Assembly (NCBI GenBank): GCA_947371865.1
Contig: CANBRH010000001.1
Location: 1-64,000, forward strand
Direction: 5' to 3'
DNA: 64,000 nucleotides
Origin: Actinomycetota bacterium
Lineage (GTDB): Bacteria; Actinomycetota; Actinomycetes; Nanopelagicales; Nanopelagicaceae
Under the pieces are notes generated by a model. That model did no database searches. It was not told where the DNA came from and was given only the letters and a program-made list of their open reading frames with translations. Positions 23,733 to 31,386 of this stretch are shown piece after piece (positions within the stretch are counted from its first letter, which is position 1; every line of letters begins with the position of its first letter). The translations under genes and the position numbers were made by a program.

Positions 23733-24296
23733 ATGTCCTTTCCTACAACCGGCCATGATCCGCGAGCACGTGATCACTGGGTTTTTGCCAACGTAGTCAT
23801 TGGCCGGGATGGCTCTACGACGATAAATGGTCGATCCAAGGGATTGAGTTCCGTGCACGACCGAGCACTCTTTCATCGTATTAGGGAATCTGCAGATGCA
23901 CTTCTGATTGGTGGCAGTAGCGCTCGCATTGAACCCTATGCCAAAACCCCAAAACCGCTCTTCATTTTATCTCGCCAGCCTGCGCTCCCCGAGAAAATAG
24001 CAATGAATGATTCGGCGCAACTGCTTCATCTTGATCTACCAGCGGCGATAAGTCACTTGCGCATAATGGGCTTTTCCAAAATTCTTATGGAAGCCGGGGC
24101 CACGCTTCTTCTCACGGCTCTGCGTTATCAAGAGCTCGATGGATTGTATATAACGCGCACTCCGTTCTCTCCGAATGAAAATCTGTTGGATCTGGAAGTT
24201 CTGGAGACACTTCTGACCGAACAAGGATTTATCGAACTCGAACGAGAAGAGAAGGCTGGTGAAATCTTCTCATTTTTTGCCCGCCAGAAATATTAA
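23733..24296 (+). CDS. RibD C-terminal domain (pyrimidine reductase-like) protein
   Basis: 187 residues with the dihydrofolate-reductase fold: ANVVIGRDGSTTINGRSKGLS, then ADALLIGGSSARIEPY (NADPH loop) and KILMEAGATLLLTAL. Stand-alone RibD_C proteins reduce pteridine- or pyrimidine-like substrates; the deaminase half of RibD is absent and no riboflavin genes are near, so the substrate is open. Leaderless promoter: TAGCGT (23721-23726) ends 6 bases before ATG 23733, identical in hexamer and spacing to the acyl-CoA ligase promoter. Confidence 0.85.
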   Translation: MSFPTTGHDPRARDHWVFANVVIGRDGSTTINGRSKGLSSVHDRALFHRIRESADALLIGGSSARIEPYAKTPKPLFILSRQPALPEKIAMNDSAQLLHLDLPAAISHLRIMGFSKILMEAGATLLLTALRYQELDGLYITRTPFSPNENLLDLEVLETLLTEQGFIELEREEKAGEIFSFFARQKY

Positions 24297-24300
24297 ATAT

Positions 24301-25143
24301 TTAGCTTGCCGCCGAGATTAGGGCGACTCCGCCCACTGCCAAGAAAATGCCTAGGTATTGAACCCGATGTAATCGCTCATGGAGAAATCGAAATGCAAGA
24401 ATGGCAGTCATGATCGGAAAGAGTGATCCAAGGACCATAGCGATGGAGACCAAACCTTTGGTGGTTGCCAATCCCAAAAGATAGTTGGCGAGAAAATCGG
24501 TTATTCCGATAAAGATTAATATTGGAAGTTCGCTGACACCGAAACCACCGACCGTGCGAAATCGCAGAGCAAGAAGTACGCAAAATCCCACAGTAAAGAC
24601 CCGCATCGTTGTCATCGTCATGATCGAACTAGTCCGTGAACCCACGGCCATAAAAGCCAACGCCGTTCCGAATCCAAGTGCTGCACAGAGCGCAAGTAGC
24701 AATGGTCGAATGGAAACTCCACCAGCTATCTCGGGGCCACTTGCGCAAAAAGCGCCGGCCAGTGCGATGCCCATGCCAATAAATTGCAGCGCTTTCGGCC
24801 GTTCGCCATCTACAAATGCCACAGTGAGTGGGATGAGAGCGCTCAGCGAACTGATGGGCGAGACGAAGCCCATTCGCCCCGTAGAAAGTCCGGCGTAGAA
24901 AGCGGTGAGTCCAAAAAATCCGGCAATGCCAGCGCAGATTGCTGGAAGGAAATATCCACTCCAACTCAAATTTGGCGCAATCCAACCTGATGTAACAAGG
25001 ACAAGCAGGGCTCCAAAGATCAGTCCAAAGGCTTGAGAAACTCCGGTCACGGCTAAGGATTTGAAACGTTTTGAGAGGTTTCCCCCAAGAAAATCGGCCG
25101 TTCCCCAGAGAACGCTGGAGAGAAGTGCAAGGAGTGAGGCCAT
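24301..25143 (-). CDS. EamA/DMT-superfamily transporter
   Basis: 280 residues with ten predicted membrane segments in two EamA halves: SSVLWGTADFLGGNLSKRF at the start of half 1, and a short loop before half 2 (LLLALCAALGFGTALAFMAV). Ends with FRFLHERLHRVQYLGIFLAVGG, the usual E-R-x4-Q-x-x-G motif. A metabolite exporter of unknown substrate. Leaderless promoter: TAACCT (complement of 25150-25155) ends 6 bases before ATG 25143. Divergent from DUF3000. Confidence 0.88.
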   Translation of the reverse strand: MASLLALLSSVLWGTADFLGGNLSKRFKSLAVTGVSQAFGLIFGALLVLVTSGWIAPNLSWSGYFLPAICAGIAGFFGLTAFYAGLSTGRMGFVSPISSLSALIPLTVAFVDGERPKALQFIGMGIALAGAFCASGPEIAGGVSIRPLLLALCAALGFGTALAFMAVGSRTSSIMTMTTMRVFTVGFCVLLALRFRTVGGFGVSELPILIFIGITDFLANYLLGLATTKGLVSIAMVLGSLFPIMTAILAFRFLHERLHRVQYLGIFLAVGGVALISAAS

Positions 25144-25214
25144 TGCGCGAGGTTACAGGGCTTTCTCGCTCGCGCCTGTCACCTAAATGACCGTTGGCTT
25201 ATTACCCTAGAACC

Positions 25215-25760
25215 GTGTCTTCGCAGAGTTTTGACAGTGCACTTGCACTGATTAGAACCATATCTTTCCGCAATGAGATTGAAATCTCCGAGGTGCCCGC
25301 GCCACAGAAATTAGCCCCGTTTTCGTTAGCGCTCTCGGCAGATGTAGAAGGAGATCGAGCATCTGGACGTTTCGTCCTACTGCATGACCCGGCTGGTCAA
25401 GATGGATGGTCAGGCAAGTACCGCTGCGTTACTTATGTAAGTGCAGATATTGATACCGATATGGTCTCCGATCCGCTCCTGGCTGATGTCGGCTGGACCT
25501 GGTTGCTGGAATCTCTCAAGAAATATAAATGTGAATTTATTGCTCCTAGCGGCACGGTGACCCGAGTTTCCAGTTCCTCTTTCGGAACTTTGGTCGACCG
25601 AGACGAAGAGAGCGAACTAGAAGTCCGCGCCTCATGGACCCCGATCGATGGCGAGGATCTTTCCGCTCATGTCAAAGCCTGGATAGATCTCTTGGAAATT
25701 GCTGCTGGTTTGGCTCCCATTCCCGAAGGCGTCACTCAACTTGCCCGACACAACTCCTAG
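25215..25760 (+). CDS. DUF3000 family protein
   Basis: 181 residues from GTG 25215. Matches the actinobacterial DUF3000 pattern: SFDSALALIRTISFRNEIEI, EIPAPQKLAPFSLAL-like segment, GRFVLLHDPAGQDGWSG, DPLLADVGWTWLLESL and a C-terminal AWIDLLEIAAGL. Function unknown; it is commonly found between hemE and rnd. Leaderless promoter: TACCCT (25203-25208) ends 6 bases before GTG. A TTG at 25194 lies upstream of this -10 and is therefore not the start. rnd follows after 11 bases. Confidence 0.85.
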   Translation: MSSQSFDSALALIRTISFRNEIEISEVPAPQKLAPFSLALSADVEGDRASGRFVLLHDPAGQDGWSGKYRCVTYVSADIDTDMVSDPLLADVGWTWLLESLKKYKCEFIAPSGTVTRVSSSSFGTLVDRDEESELEVRASWTPIDGEDLSAHVKAWIDLLEIAAGLAPIPEGVTQLARHNS

Positions 25761-25771
25761 AAAATAAGGCG

Positions 25772-27040
25772 ATGGTCACCCCTTTACTCGCACCGATTGG
25801 CGGCGTCCCCGCACTGATTACTTCAGTTTCCGGCTTTGAAGCTGCTATCGCCGAAATTCTTCAAGGCTCGGGTCCTATTGCTATTGATGCTGAACGTGCG
25901 TCGGGCTACAGATACAGCCAACGCGCCTACCTCATTCAAATCAAACGAAATGGTGGCGGATTGCATCTGCTCGATCCGATTGCAATTGGTTCGACAGGAT
26001 TATGGAAAGCGTTGAGCGATGAACTTTCTGACCAGGAGTGGATCATTCATGCAAGTACCCAAGATTTACCGTGCTTACGCGAACTTGGCGTCGAACCCAA
26101 AATTCTTTTTGACACTGAACTTGGTGGACGAATTGCCGGCTGCGAACGTGTTGGTTTAGGCCCACTAGCCGAATCACTTCTCGAAATTTCACTCGCCAAA
26201 GAACATAGCGCTGTGGATTGGTCGCTTCGACCACTGCGCGCTGAATGGTTGAACTACGCTGCCCTTGACGTCGAGATCCTGATCGAACTTCGCGATGCCG
26301 TCGCTATCAAATTATTAGAGCAGGGAAAACTGCATTGGGCGATGGAGGATTTCAACAGCATTATTCACTCACCTGGTTCGGCGCCCAAGAAAGATCCGTG
26401 GCGTCGGACTTCCGGAATGCACAAGATTCGAGATCGTCAAACACTGGCGATCATTCGCGAGTTGTGGATTGCACGCGATGAATATGCAAAGCGGATTGAC
26501 CTCTCTCCTGGTCGAGTTTTTAACGATGAAGCCTTAATTGAAATTGCCACCAAGCGGCCTAAGAGCGTTACCGACCTATCCAAAATCGTTGCCAGGCGGA
26601 GCCGAGTTGAAAATCCGCCGGTAGAGAAGTGGCACCAGATCCTCACCGACGTACTTACCTGGTCCAATGATCGCTTTCCAGAACTTCGCACACCTTCCAC
26701 TGGTTTACCTCCTATCAAATTGTGGCGAGATAAAAATCCACTCGCCTTTGCCCGCCTCTCCCATGCTCGCGCCGCCGTCTTAGAAATTTCTGACGAACTA
26801 GCCATTCCGGCCGAGAATCTCATCTCCCCTGAATTTGTCCGTCGCCTCTGTTGGAGCGAACCCCTAGCCACCGATCCGCAGGAACTTACTGCCGAGGTCA
26901 AACATCACCTTCTCGAGTTAGGCGCTCGCAGTTGGCAGGTGGACCAGCTCTTGGAGGCGCTCGTAGAGGCAGTACAGCAAACCGTGCCGTTGCCACCCAA
27001 GGCCGACGAGGAGCCTGAAGCCAGCCCCGAAGAGGCCTAA
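25772..27040 (+). CDS. rnd: Ribonuclease D (DnaQ-like exonuclease plus HRDC)
   Basis: 422 residues. Exonuclease domain at about 20-200 with DEDD residues: DAERASGYRYSQRAYLIQI (Exo I, D-x-E), HASTQDLPCLRELG (Exo II) and LNYAALDVEILIELRD (Exo III, YxxxD). An HRDC domain near 225-300 (LAIIRELWIARDEYAKRIDLSPGR). It trims 3' ends of structured RNA. ATG 25772 was chosen because the longer frame overlaps DUF3000. C-terminal acidic Pro-rich tail. Usual genome neighbour of DUF3000. Confidence 0.93.
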   Translation: MVTPLLAPIGGVPALITSVSGFEAAIAEILQGSGPIAIDAERASGYRYSQRAYLIQIKRNGGGLHLLDPIAIGSTGLWKALSDELSDQEWIIHASTQDLPCLRELGVEPKILFDTELGGRIAGCERVGLGPLAESLLEISLAKEHSAVDWSLRPLRAEWLNYAALDVEILIELRDAVAIKLLEQGKLHWAMEDFNSIIHSPGSAPKKDPWRRTSGMHKIRDRQTLAIIRELWIARDEYAKRIDLSPGRVFNDEALIEIATKRPKSVTDLSKIVARRSRVENPPVEKWHQILTDVLTWSNDRFPELRTPSTGLPPIKLWRDKNPLAFARLSHARAAVLEISDELAIPAENLISPEFVRRLCWSEPLATDPQELTAEVKHHLLELGARSWQVDQLLEALVEAVQQTVPLPPKADEEPEASPEEA

Positions 27041-27047
27041 CTCACCT

Positions 27048-27077
27048 GAATTACGCAACACTCAAGTTGCGTAATTC
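27048..27077. promoter_or_regulatory. 30-bp palindrome over the efeU -35
   Basis: GAATTACGCAAC and GTTGCGTAATTC are perfect 12-bp inverted repeats around ACTCAA. The right arm contains TTGCGT (27067-27072), the probable -35 of efeU, 18 bases before the -10 TAGGCT (27091-27096). There is no T-run after it, so an operator is more likely than a terminator. Confidence 0.5.
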
Positions 27078-27102
27078 CACTACACCGCTCTAGGCTTCAG
27101 AA

Positions 27103-27909
27103 GTGCTCAGCACCTTTCTTATCGCGCTCCGTGAGGGCCTAGAAGCCTCTCTCATCGTCGGAATTCTCGTTGCCTATCTGACCCGCTCGGGAAAGAAATC
27201 ACTACTTGCCTTCCTTTGGCTTGGGGTCGGGGTGGCCGTTGCTTTTAGCCTTGGTCTCGGTGCCTTTCTCACATTCACCTCCACTCAACTCTCGGTTCGG
27301 GGCGAGCAAGTCTTCGCCGGGACCACCTCGCTGGCTGCAGTCGCCTTGGTGACCTGGATGGTTTTCTGGATGAAGCGCAGCGCACGTGGTCTTAAGCGAG
27401 AGCTCGAAGGAAAACTCACCGAAGCGCTACCTATGGGGAAAATTGCCCTAATTTTTGCCTCATTCTTGGCTGTGGCTCGCGAAGGTCTGGAAACTGCACT
27501 CTTCATCTACTCAAATTTCAAAACCGTTGCCAGCGATACCGCACCTTCCATGGGGCTCGTTCTGGGCTTGGCCACGGCTATCACCTTGGGCTACTTGATT
27601 TATCGAAGAACTCTCTCGCTCAACTTGGGTAAATTCTTTACGATAACGGGGATCGCCCTCCTTACCGTTGCCGGTGGCGTCTTCTCGCACGGCTTGCGCG
27701 AATATCAGGACCTGGGCTTCTTGCCCGGTGGTTCGGCCTACATCTGGCACTCTTCTGGATCCAACATCTTCACCACTGTGCTCGATGGCACGATTGGTAT
27801 CGGCGCAGAATTGACCTGGTTCCAGTTCATCTTTTGGGTCGCTTATCTGACCCTGACTCTACGTTTTTACACGCGCACCACCCCGGTAAAAGTGGCTCAA
27901 CCTCAATAA
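27103..27909 (+). CDS. efeU: FTR1/EfeU-family high-affinity iron permease
   Basis: 268 residues with about seven membrane segments and the two iron-binding REGLE motifs: LREGLEASLIVGILVAYL in TM1 and AREGLETALFIYSNF in TM4. It carries iron (Fe3+ after oxidation, or Fe2+) across the membrane. The partners EfeO and EfeB are not adjacent. Leaderless promoter: TAGGCT ends 6 bases before GTG 27103, with a palindrome on the -35. It appears inserted in the common DUF3000-rnd-thiolase-fadB order. Confidence 0.92.
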   Translation: MLSTFLIALREGLEASLIVGILVAYLTRSGKKSLLAFLWLGVGVAVAFSLGLGAFLTFTSTQLSVRGEQVFAGTTSLAAVALVTWMVFWMKRSARGLKRELEGKLTEALPMGKIALIFASFLAVAREGLETALFIYSNFKTVASDTAPSMGLVLGLATAITLGYLIYRRTLSLNLGKFFTITGIALLTVAGGVFSHGLREYQDLGFLPGGSAYIWHSSGSNIFTTVLDGTIGIGAELTWFQFIFWVAYLTLTLRFYTRTTPVKVAQPQ

Positions 27910-27994
27910 TCGCGCCTCATTTCCTTTTTCATTACTGACGAGTAACCTTTCATAATCTTGGCGCATAACTAGCGGCAACCATGAAAGGGCAACA

Positions 27995-29185
27995 ATGGAT
28001 CAGCGAGTGGTTTTGGTAGATGCCGTACGTACTCCGTTTGGCAAAGCTGGCAGTCTTTATGCCGGTGTACGAGCCGATGACATCATCGTCCGCGCGATGC
28101 GAGGATTGCTCGAGCGAAATCCCACAGTAGATCCGGCCACCCTGGATGATGTCGCCATTGCTGCTGCAACCCAATACGGCGACCAAGGAATGAATATTGG
28201 CCGATCAGCATCGCTCTTAGCTGGAATCCCGAATTCCGTTCCGGGTTATTCAGTAGATCGTTGGTGCGCTGGTGCGCTCACCGCAGTCACCACAATTTCT
28301 GGCGCAATCAGCATGGGTGCTTATGACATTGCACTTGCCGGTGGCGTTGAACATATGGGCAACCATCCAATGGGCGAAGGCATGGACCCCAACCCACGTT
28401 ATCTTGCAGAAAAAATTGTAGATACCGATGCCCTACAGATGGGGGCGACCGCTGAACGCTTGCACGATCTCTTCCCTCACCTGACAAAGGAACGCGCCGA
28501 TAGATATGCCCTTGCCTCTCAACAGAAGACTGCAGCTGCTTACGGCAAAGGTGAGATCCAACGCGATCTCATTCCGGTCGCAGTCCGCACACCTGAACTT
28601 GGTTGGGGAATTGCCAGCGTCGATGAGCCACCACGACCTACAACCACACTTGAAGCACTCGCTGCACTCAAAACTCCATTTCGAGCTGCCGGTCGAGTAA
28701 CTGCAGGCAATGCCGCGGGTCTTAACGATGGCGCCGCCATCTCACTTCTTAGCAGCGAGAGCAAAGCCCTCGAACTGGGATTACCTATCAAGGCCAAAAT
28801 GGTGACTTTTGCCTTTGCTGGAGTCCAACCTGAGATTATGGGCTTTGGGCCAGTACCAAGTACCGAGAAAGCACTCGCTAAAGCTGGATTAAAGATTGAA
28901 GACATCGGCTTATTCGAAGTCAACGAGGCATTCGCCATCCAGGTCCTCTCATTCCTCGATCACTTTGGCATCGCCGATGATGATCCCCGAGTAAATATCT
29001 ATGGTGGTGCGATTGCTGTGGGCCATCCGCTCGCTTCCTCAGGCGTTCGGTTAATGATCAATTTAGCGCGAGGATTTGAATCTCATCCTGAGGTTCGTTA
29101 TGGAATCACCACCATGTGCATTGGATTAGGAATGGGTGGAACGATCATTTGGGAAAACCCACATTATGTTGGAGGTTCAAAGTAA
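27995..29185 (+). CDS. fadA: Acetyl-CoA acyltransferase (thiolase)
   Basis: 396 residues. Catalytic residues in order: nucleophilic Cys in VDRWCAGALTAV, His in GHPLASSGVRLM and second Cys in TTMCIGLGMGGTI; NEAFAIQVLSF precedes the active-site loop. It performs the final thiolytic step of beta-oxidation and is joined to fadB by a stop-start junction (TAA then ATG, 29183-29188), forming the bacterial FadAB pair. Shine-Dalgarno AAAGGG before ATG 27995. Confidence 0.94.
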   Translation: MDQRVVLVDAVRTPFGKAGSLYAGVRADDIIVRAMRGLLERNPTVDPATLDDVAIAAATQYGDQGMNIGRSASLLAGIPNSVPGYSVDRWCAGALTAVTTISGAISMGAYDIALAGGVEHMGNHPMGEGMDPNPRYLAEKIVDTDALQMGATAERLHDLFPHLTKERADRYALASQQKTAAAYGKGEIQRDLIPVAVRTPELGWGIASVDEPPRPTTTLEALAALKTPFRAAGRVTAGNAAGLNDGAAISLLSSESKALELGLPIKAKMVTFAFAGVQPEIMGFGPVPSTEKALAKAGLKIEDIGLFEVNEAFAIQVLSFLDHFGIADDDPRVNIYGGAIAVGHPLASSGVRLMINLARGFESHPEVRYGITTMCIGLGMGGTIIWENPHYVGGSK

Positions 29186-31288
29186 ATGAGCGATGTAGCA
29201 ACCACTCCTGAAGAAGTCATTACCCAAGCGATCGTCCGAGAAGTAGATCTCACGCCGTTCGGTGCTACTGGCACGCTCTCTCTCATTACCCTCGACAACG
29301 GTCTCGACCACAATCGTCCCAATACTTTTGGCCCGCAATCATTGGTCGCACTCAACGCGGCAATTACCACCGCCGAAGCGAGTTCTTCAGAAGCGATTGC
29401 CATTACCGGCAAGCCATTTATCTTTGCAGCTGGCGCCGATCTATCGGGTATCGCTTATGTGACGGATGAGAAACATGCCCTTGGTTTTGGAAAGTTAGGC
29501 CACGATGTCTTCCGCAGATTGGGTGAAGGCAACAAACCCACCTTTGCATTTATCAATGGTTTAGCTCTAGGCGGCGGACTGGAAGTTGGTCTGCACTGTA
29601 AATACCGCACCTTAGCCTCCACGGCATTCACCGCACTACCTGAAGTTTTCCTCGGACTCTTACCTGGCTGGGGTGGTGCAACGCTGCTTCCTAAATTAAT
29701 TGGTCCGGAAAAAGCTGTTCAAGTCATCATCTTGAATGCTCTTAATAACAACACCATGCTCAGGGCTAAAGATGCGCTGGCACTTGGGGTAGTGGACGCG
29801 GTCTTCGATCCAGCCGACTACTTAGAGAAATCCATTCAGTTCGCTGCCAACATCATTTCCGGAAAGAAGACGATCGAGCGCGCAGATTTCACCCAAGATC
29901 TGGCATCGTGGGAAAAGGCCATTGCCATTGGCAAGGCTGCAGCTGCAAAGAAATATGGCGGCGCCGATATTGCTGCACCTCGTAAAGCGTTAGAGCTCAT
30001 TGCCGCCGCACGAACCAATTCTCTCGGTGAAGGCTTTGATGCCGAAGATCGCGAACTCACCTCTCTCACCATGAGCGATCCACTCCGTGCTTCTTTGTAT
30101 GCCTTCAACCTCATTCAAAAGAAGCGCAAGAAAGTTGAAGGTGCACCGAAGGCAGCCCTGGCACGAAAAGTCACAAAAGTAGGAGTAGTAGGAGCCGGCT
30201 TAATGGCCTCTCAACTAGCTCTCATTATGCTTCGCAATCTGAAGGTTCCTGTGGTTATCACGGATCTCGATCAAGAGCGGATCGACAAAGGTCTGACTTA
30301 CATCCGCGCAGAACTCGCCAAACTAGTTGACAAGCGTCGCATGTCCTCTGAGACCGCTGCCCGCCTCTCAACTTTGGTTTCTGGATCGCTTGATAAATCT
30401 GGTTTTGCAGATGCCAACTTTGTCATCGAGGCTATTTTTGAAGAACTCAGTCTCAAACAAAAACTCTTCACCGAACTTGAAGGCATAGTTTCGGAAGAAT
30501 GTATTTTGGCAACAAATACTTCTTCACTTTCCGTCGAGCGCATGTCTGAAGGGCTTTTGCATCCGGAACGCGTGGTGGGTTTCCACTTTTTCAATCCAGT
30601 TGCAGTAATGCCTCTTCTTGAAATTGCCCGGACCACAAAGACCGATGATGCGACGACCGCAACGGCGGTAGCCATTGGCAAAGAGTTGAAGAAGACTATG
30701 GTCATCGTTAAAGATTCTCCGGCTTTTGTGGTCAATCGTTTGCTGACCCGCTTCATGGGTGAAATCACCGATGCAATCGATGAGGGCACCCCACCCGATA
30801 TTGCCGACAGCGCGATGAAGCCTCTCGGTCTCCCGATGAGTTCGCTGGAATTATTGGGCTTAGTGGGACCAGGTGTGGCCTTGCACGTCGCCGAAACGCT
30901 TCACGCCAATCTTGGACCGCGCTATCTCATTTCCCCGACCATGACCGCCTTTGTTCGTGAAGGCATTCGCACGTTCTACATCAAGAACGAGGACGGGACT
31001 CTTTCTCAAAATCCGGCTGCGATCGCGCTGCTTCAACAGGGCTCCACTGCTTCCACGGCAGAGCAAGTTCGAGTTCGGGCTCTAACAGCACTGGCTGAAG
31101 AGGCACGTATGATGCTCGATGAAGGCGTCGTCGCTACCCCACAAGAAATCGATCTCTGCATGCTCTTGGGATGTGGTTGGCCAATGCACTTGGGCGGCAT
31201 CTTGCCTTACCTAGATCGCGAAGGAATTAGCGAAGCCACCACCGGAAAGCGTTTTCACGCCCCCGGGGTGGCCTCAATAGCTAACTAG
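29186..31288 (+). CDS. fadB: Fatty-acid oxidation complex alpha subunit (hydratase/3-hydroxyacyl-CoA dehydrogenase)
   Basis: 700 residues. N-terminal crotonase domain at about 1-220 (FAAGADLSGI and FINGLALGGGLEVGLHC oxyanion loops; LPEVFLGLLPGWGG with the catalytic Glu). NAD-binding Rossmann at about 328-510 (VGVVGAGLMASQLALIML) and the dehydrogenase signature RVVGFHFFNPVAVMPLLEI with the catalytic His and Asn. C-terminal 3HCDH repeat about 520-690. It converts enoyl-CoA to 3-ketoacyl-CoA for the thiolase encoded just upstream. It converges on acn. Confidence 0.94.
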   Translation: MSDVATTPEEVITQAIVREVDLTPFGATGTLSLITLDNGLDHNRPNTFGPQSLVALNAAITTAEASSSEAIAITGKPFIFAAGADLSGIAYVTDEKHALGFGKLGHDVFRRLGEGNKPTFAFINGLALGGGLEVGLHCKYRTLASTAFTALPEVFLGLLPGWGGATLLPKLIGPEKAVQVIILNALNNNTMLRAKDALALGVVDAVFDPADYLEKSIQFAANIISGKKTIERADFTQDLASWEKAIAIGKAAAAKKYGGADIAAPRKALELIAAARTNSLGEGFDAEDRELTSLTMSDPLRASLYAFNLIQKKRKKVEGAPKAALARKVTKVGVVGAGLMASQLALIMLRNLKVPVVITDLDQERIDKGLTYIRAELAKLVDKRRMSSETAARLSTLVSGSLDKSGFADANFVIEAIFEELSLKQKLFTELEGIVSEECILATNTSSLSVERMSEGLLHPERVVGFHFFNPVAVMPLLEIARTTKTDDATTATAVAIGKELKKTMVIVKDSPAFVVNRLLTRFMGEITDAIDEGTPPDIADSAMKPLGLPMSSLELLGLVGPGVALHVAETLHANLGPRYLISPTMTAFVREGIRTFYIKNEDGTLSQNPAAIALLQQGSTASTAEQVRVRALTALAEEARMMLDEGVVATPQEIDLCMLLGCGWPMHLGGILPYLDREGISEATTGKRFHAPGVASIAN

Positions 31289-31313
31289 ATTTATTCGAAG
31301 CGACCGCTAGCCC

Positions 31314-31386
31314 TATTGCGATCTTTATTTTAATAAGGATCGCAATACCTTATTGGCGATCTTTATTTTAATAAGGATCGCAATAC
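31314..31386. terminator. Tandemly duplicated hairpin between fadB and acn
   Basis: A 31-base unit (31318-31348) is repeated exactly at 31356-31386, a 38-base offset. Each copy folds into a hairpin of about 16 bp: TATTGCGATC and GATCGCAATA with an inner TTATT/AATAA (31314-31347; second copy 31351-31385 with one bulged G). The second copy contains the last codons and stop of acn. Likely a bidirectional terminator for the two convergent genes; the U-tract lies inside the stem loop rather than after it. Confidence 0.6.
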
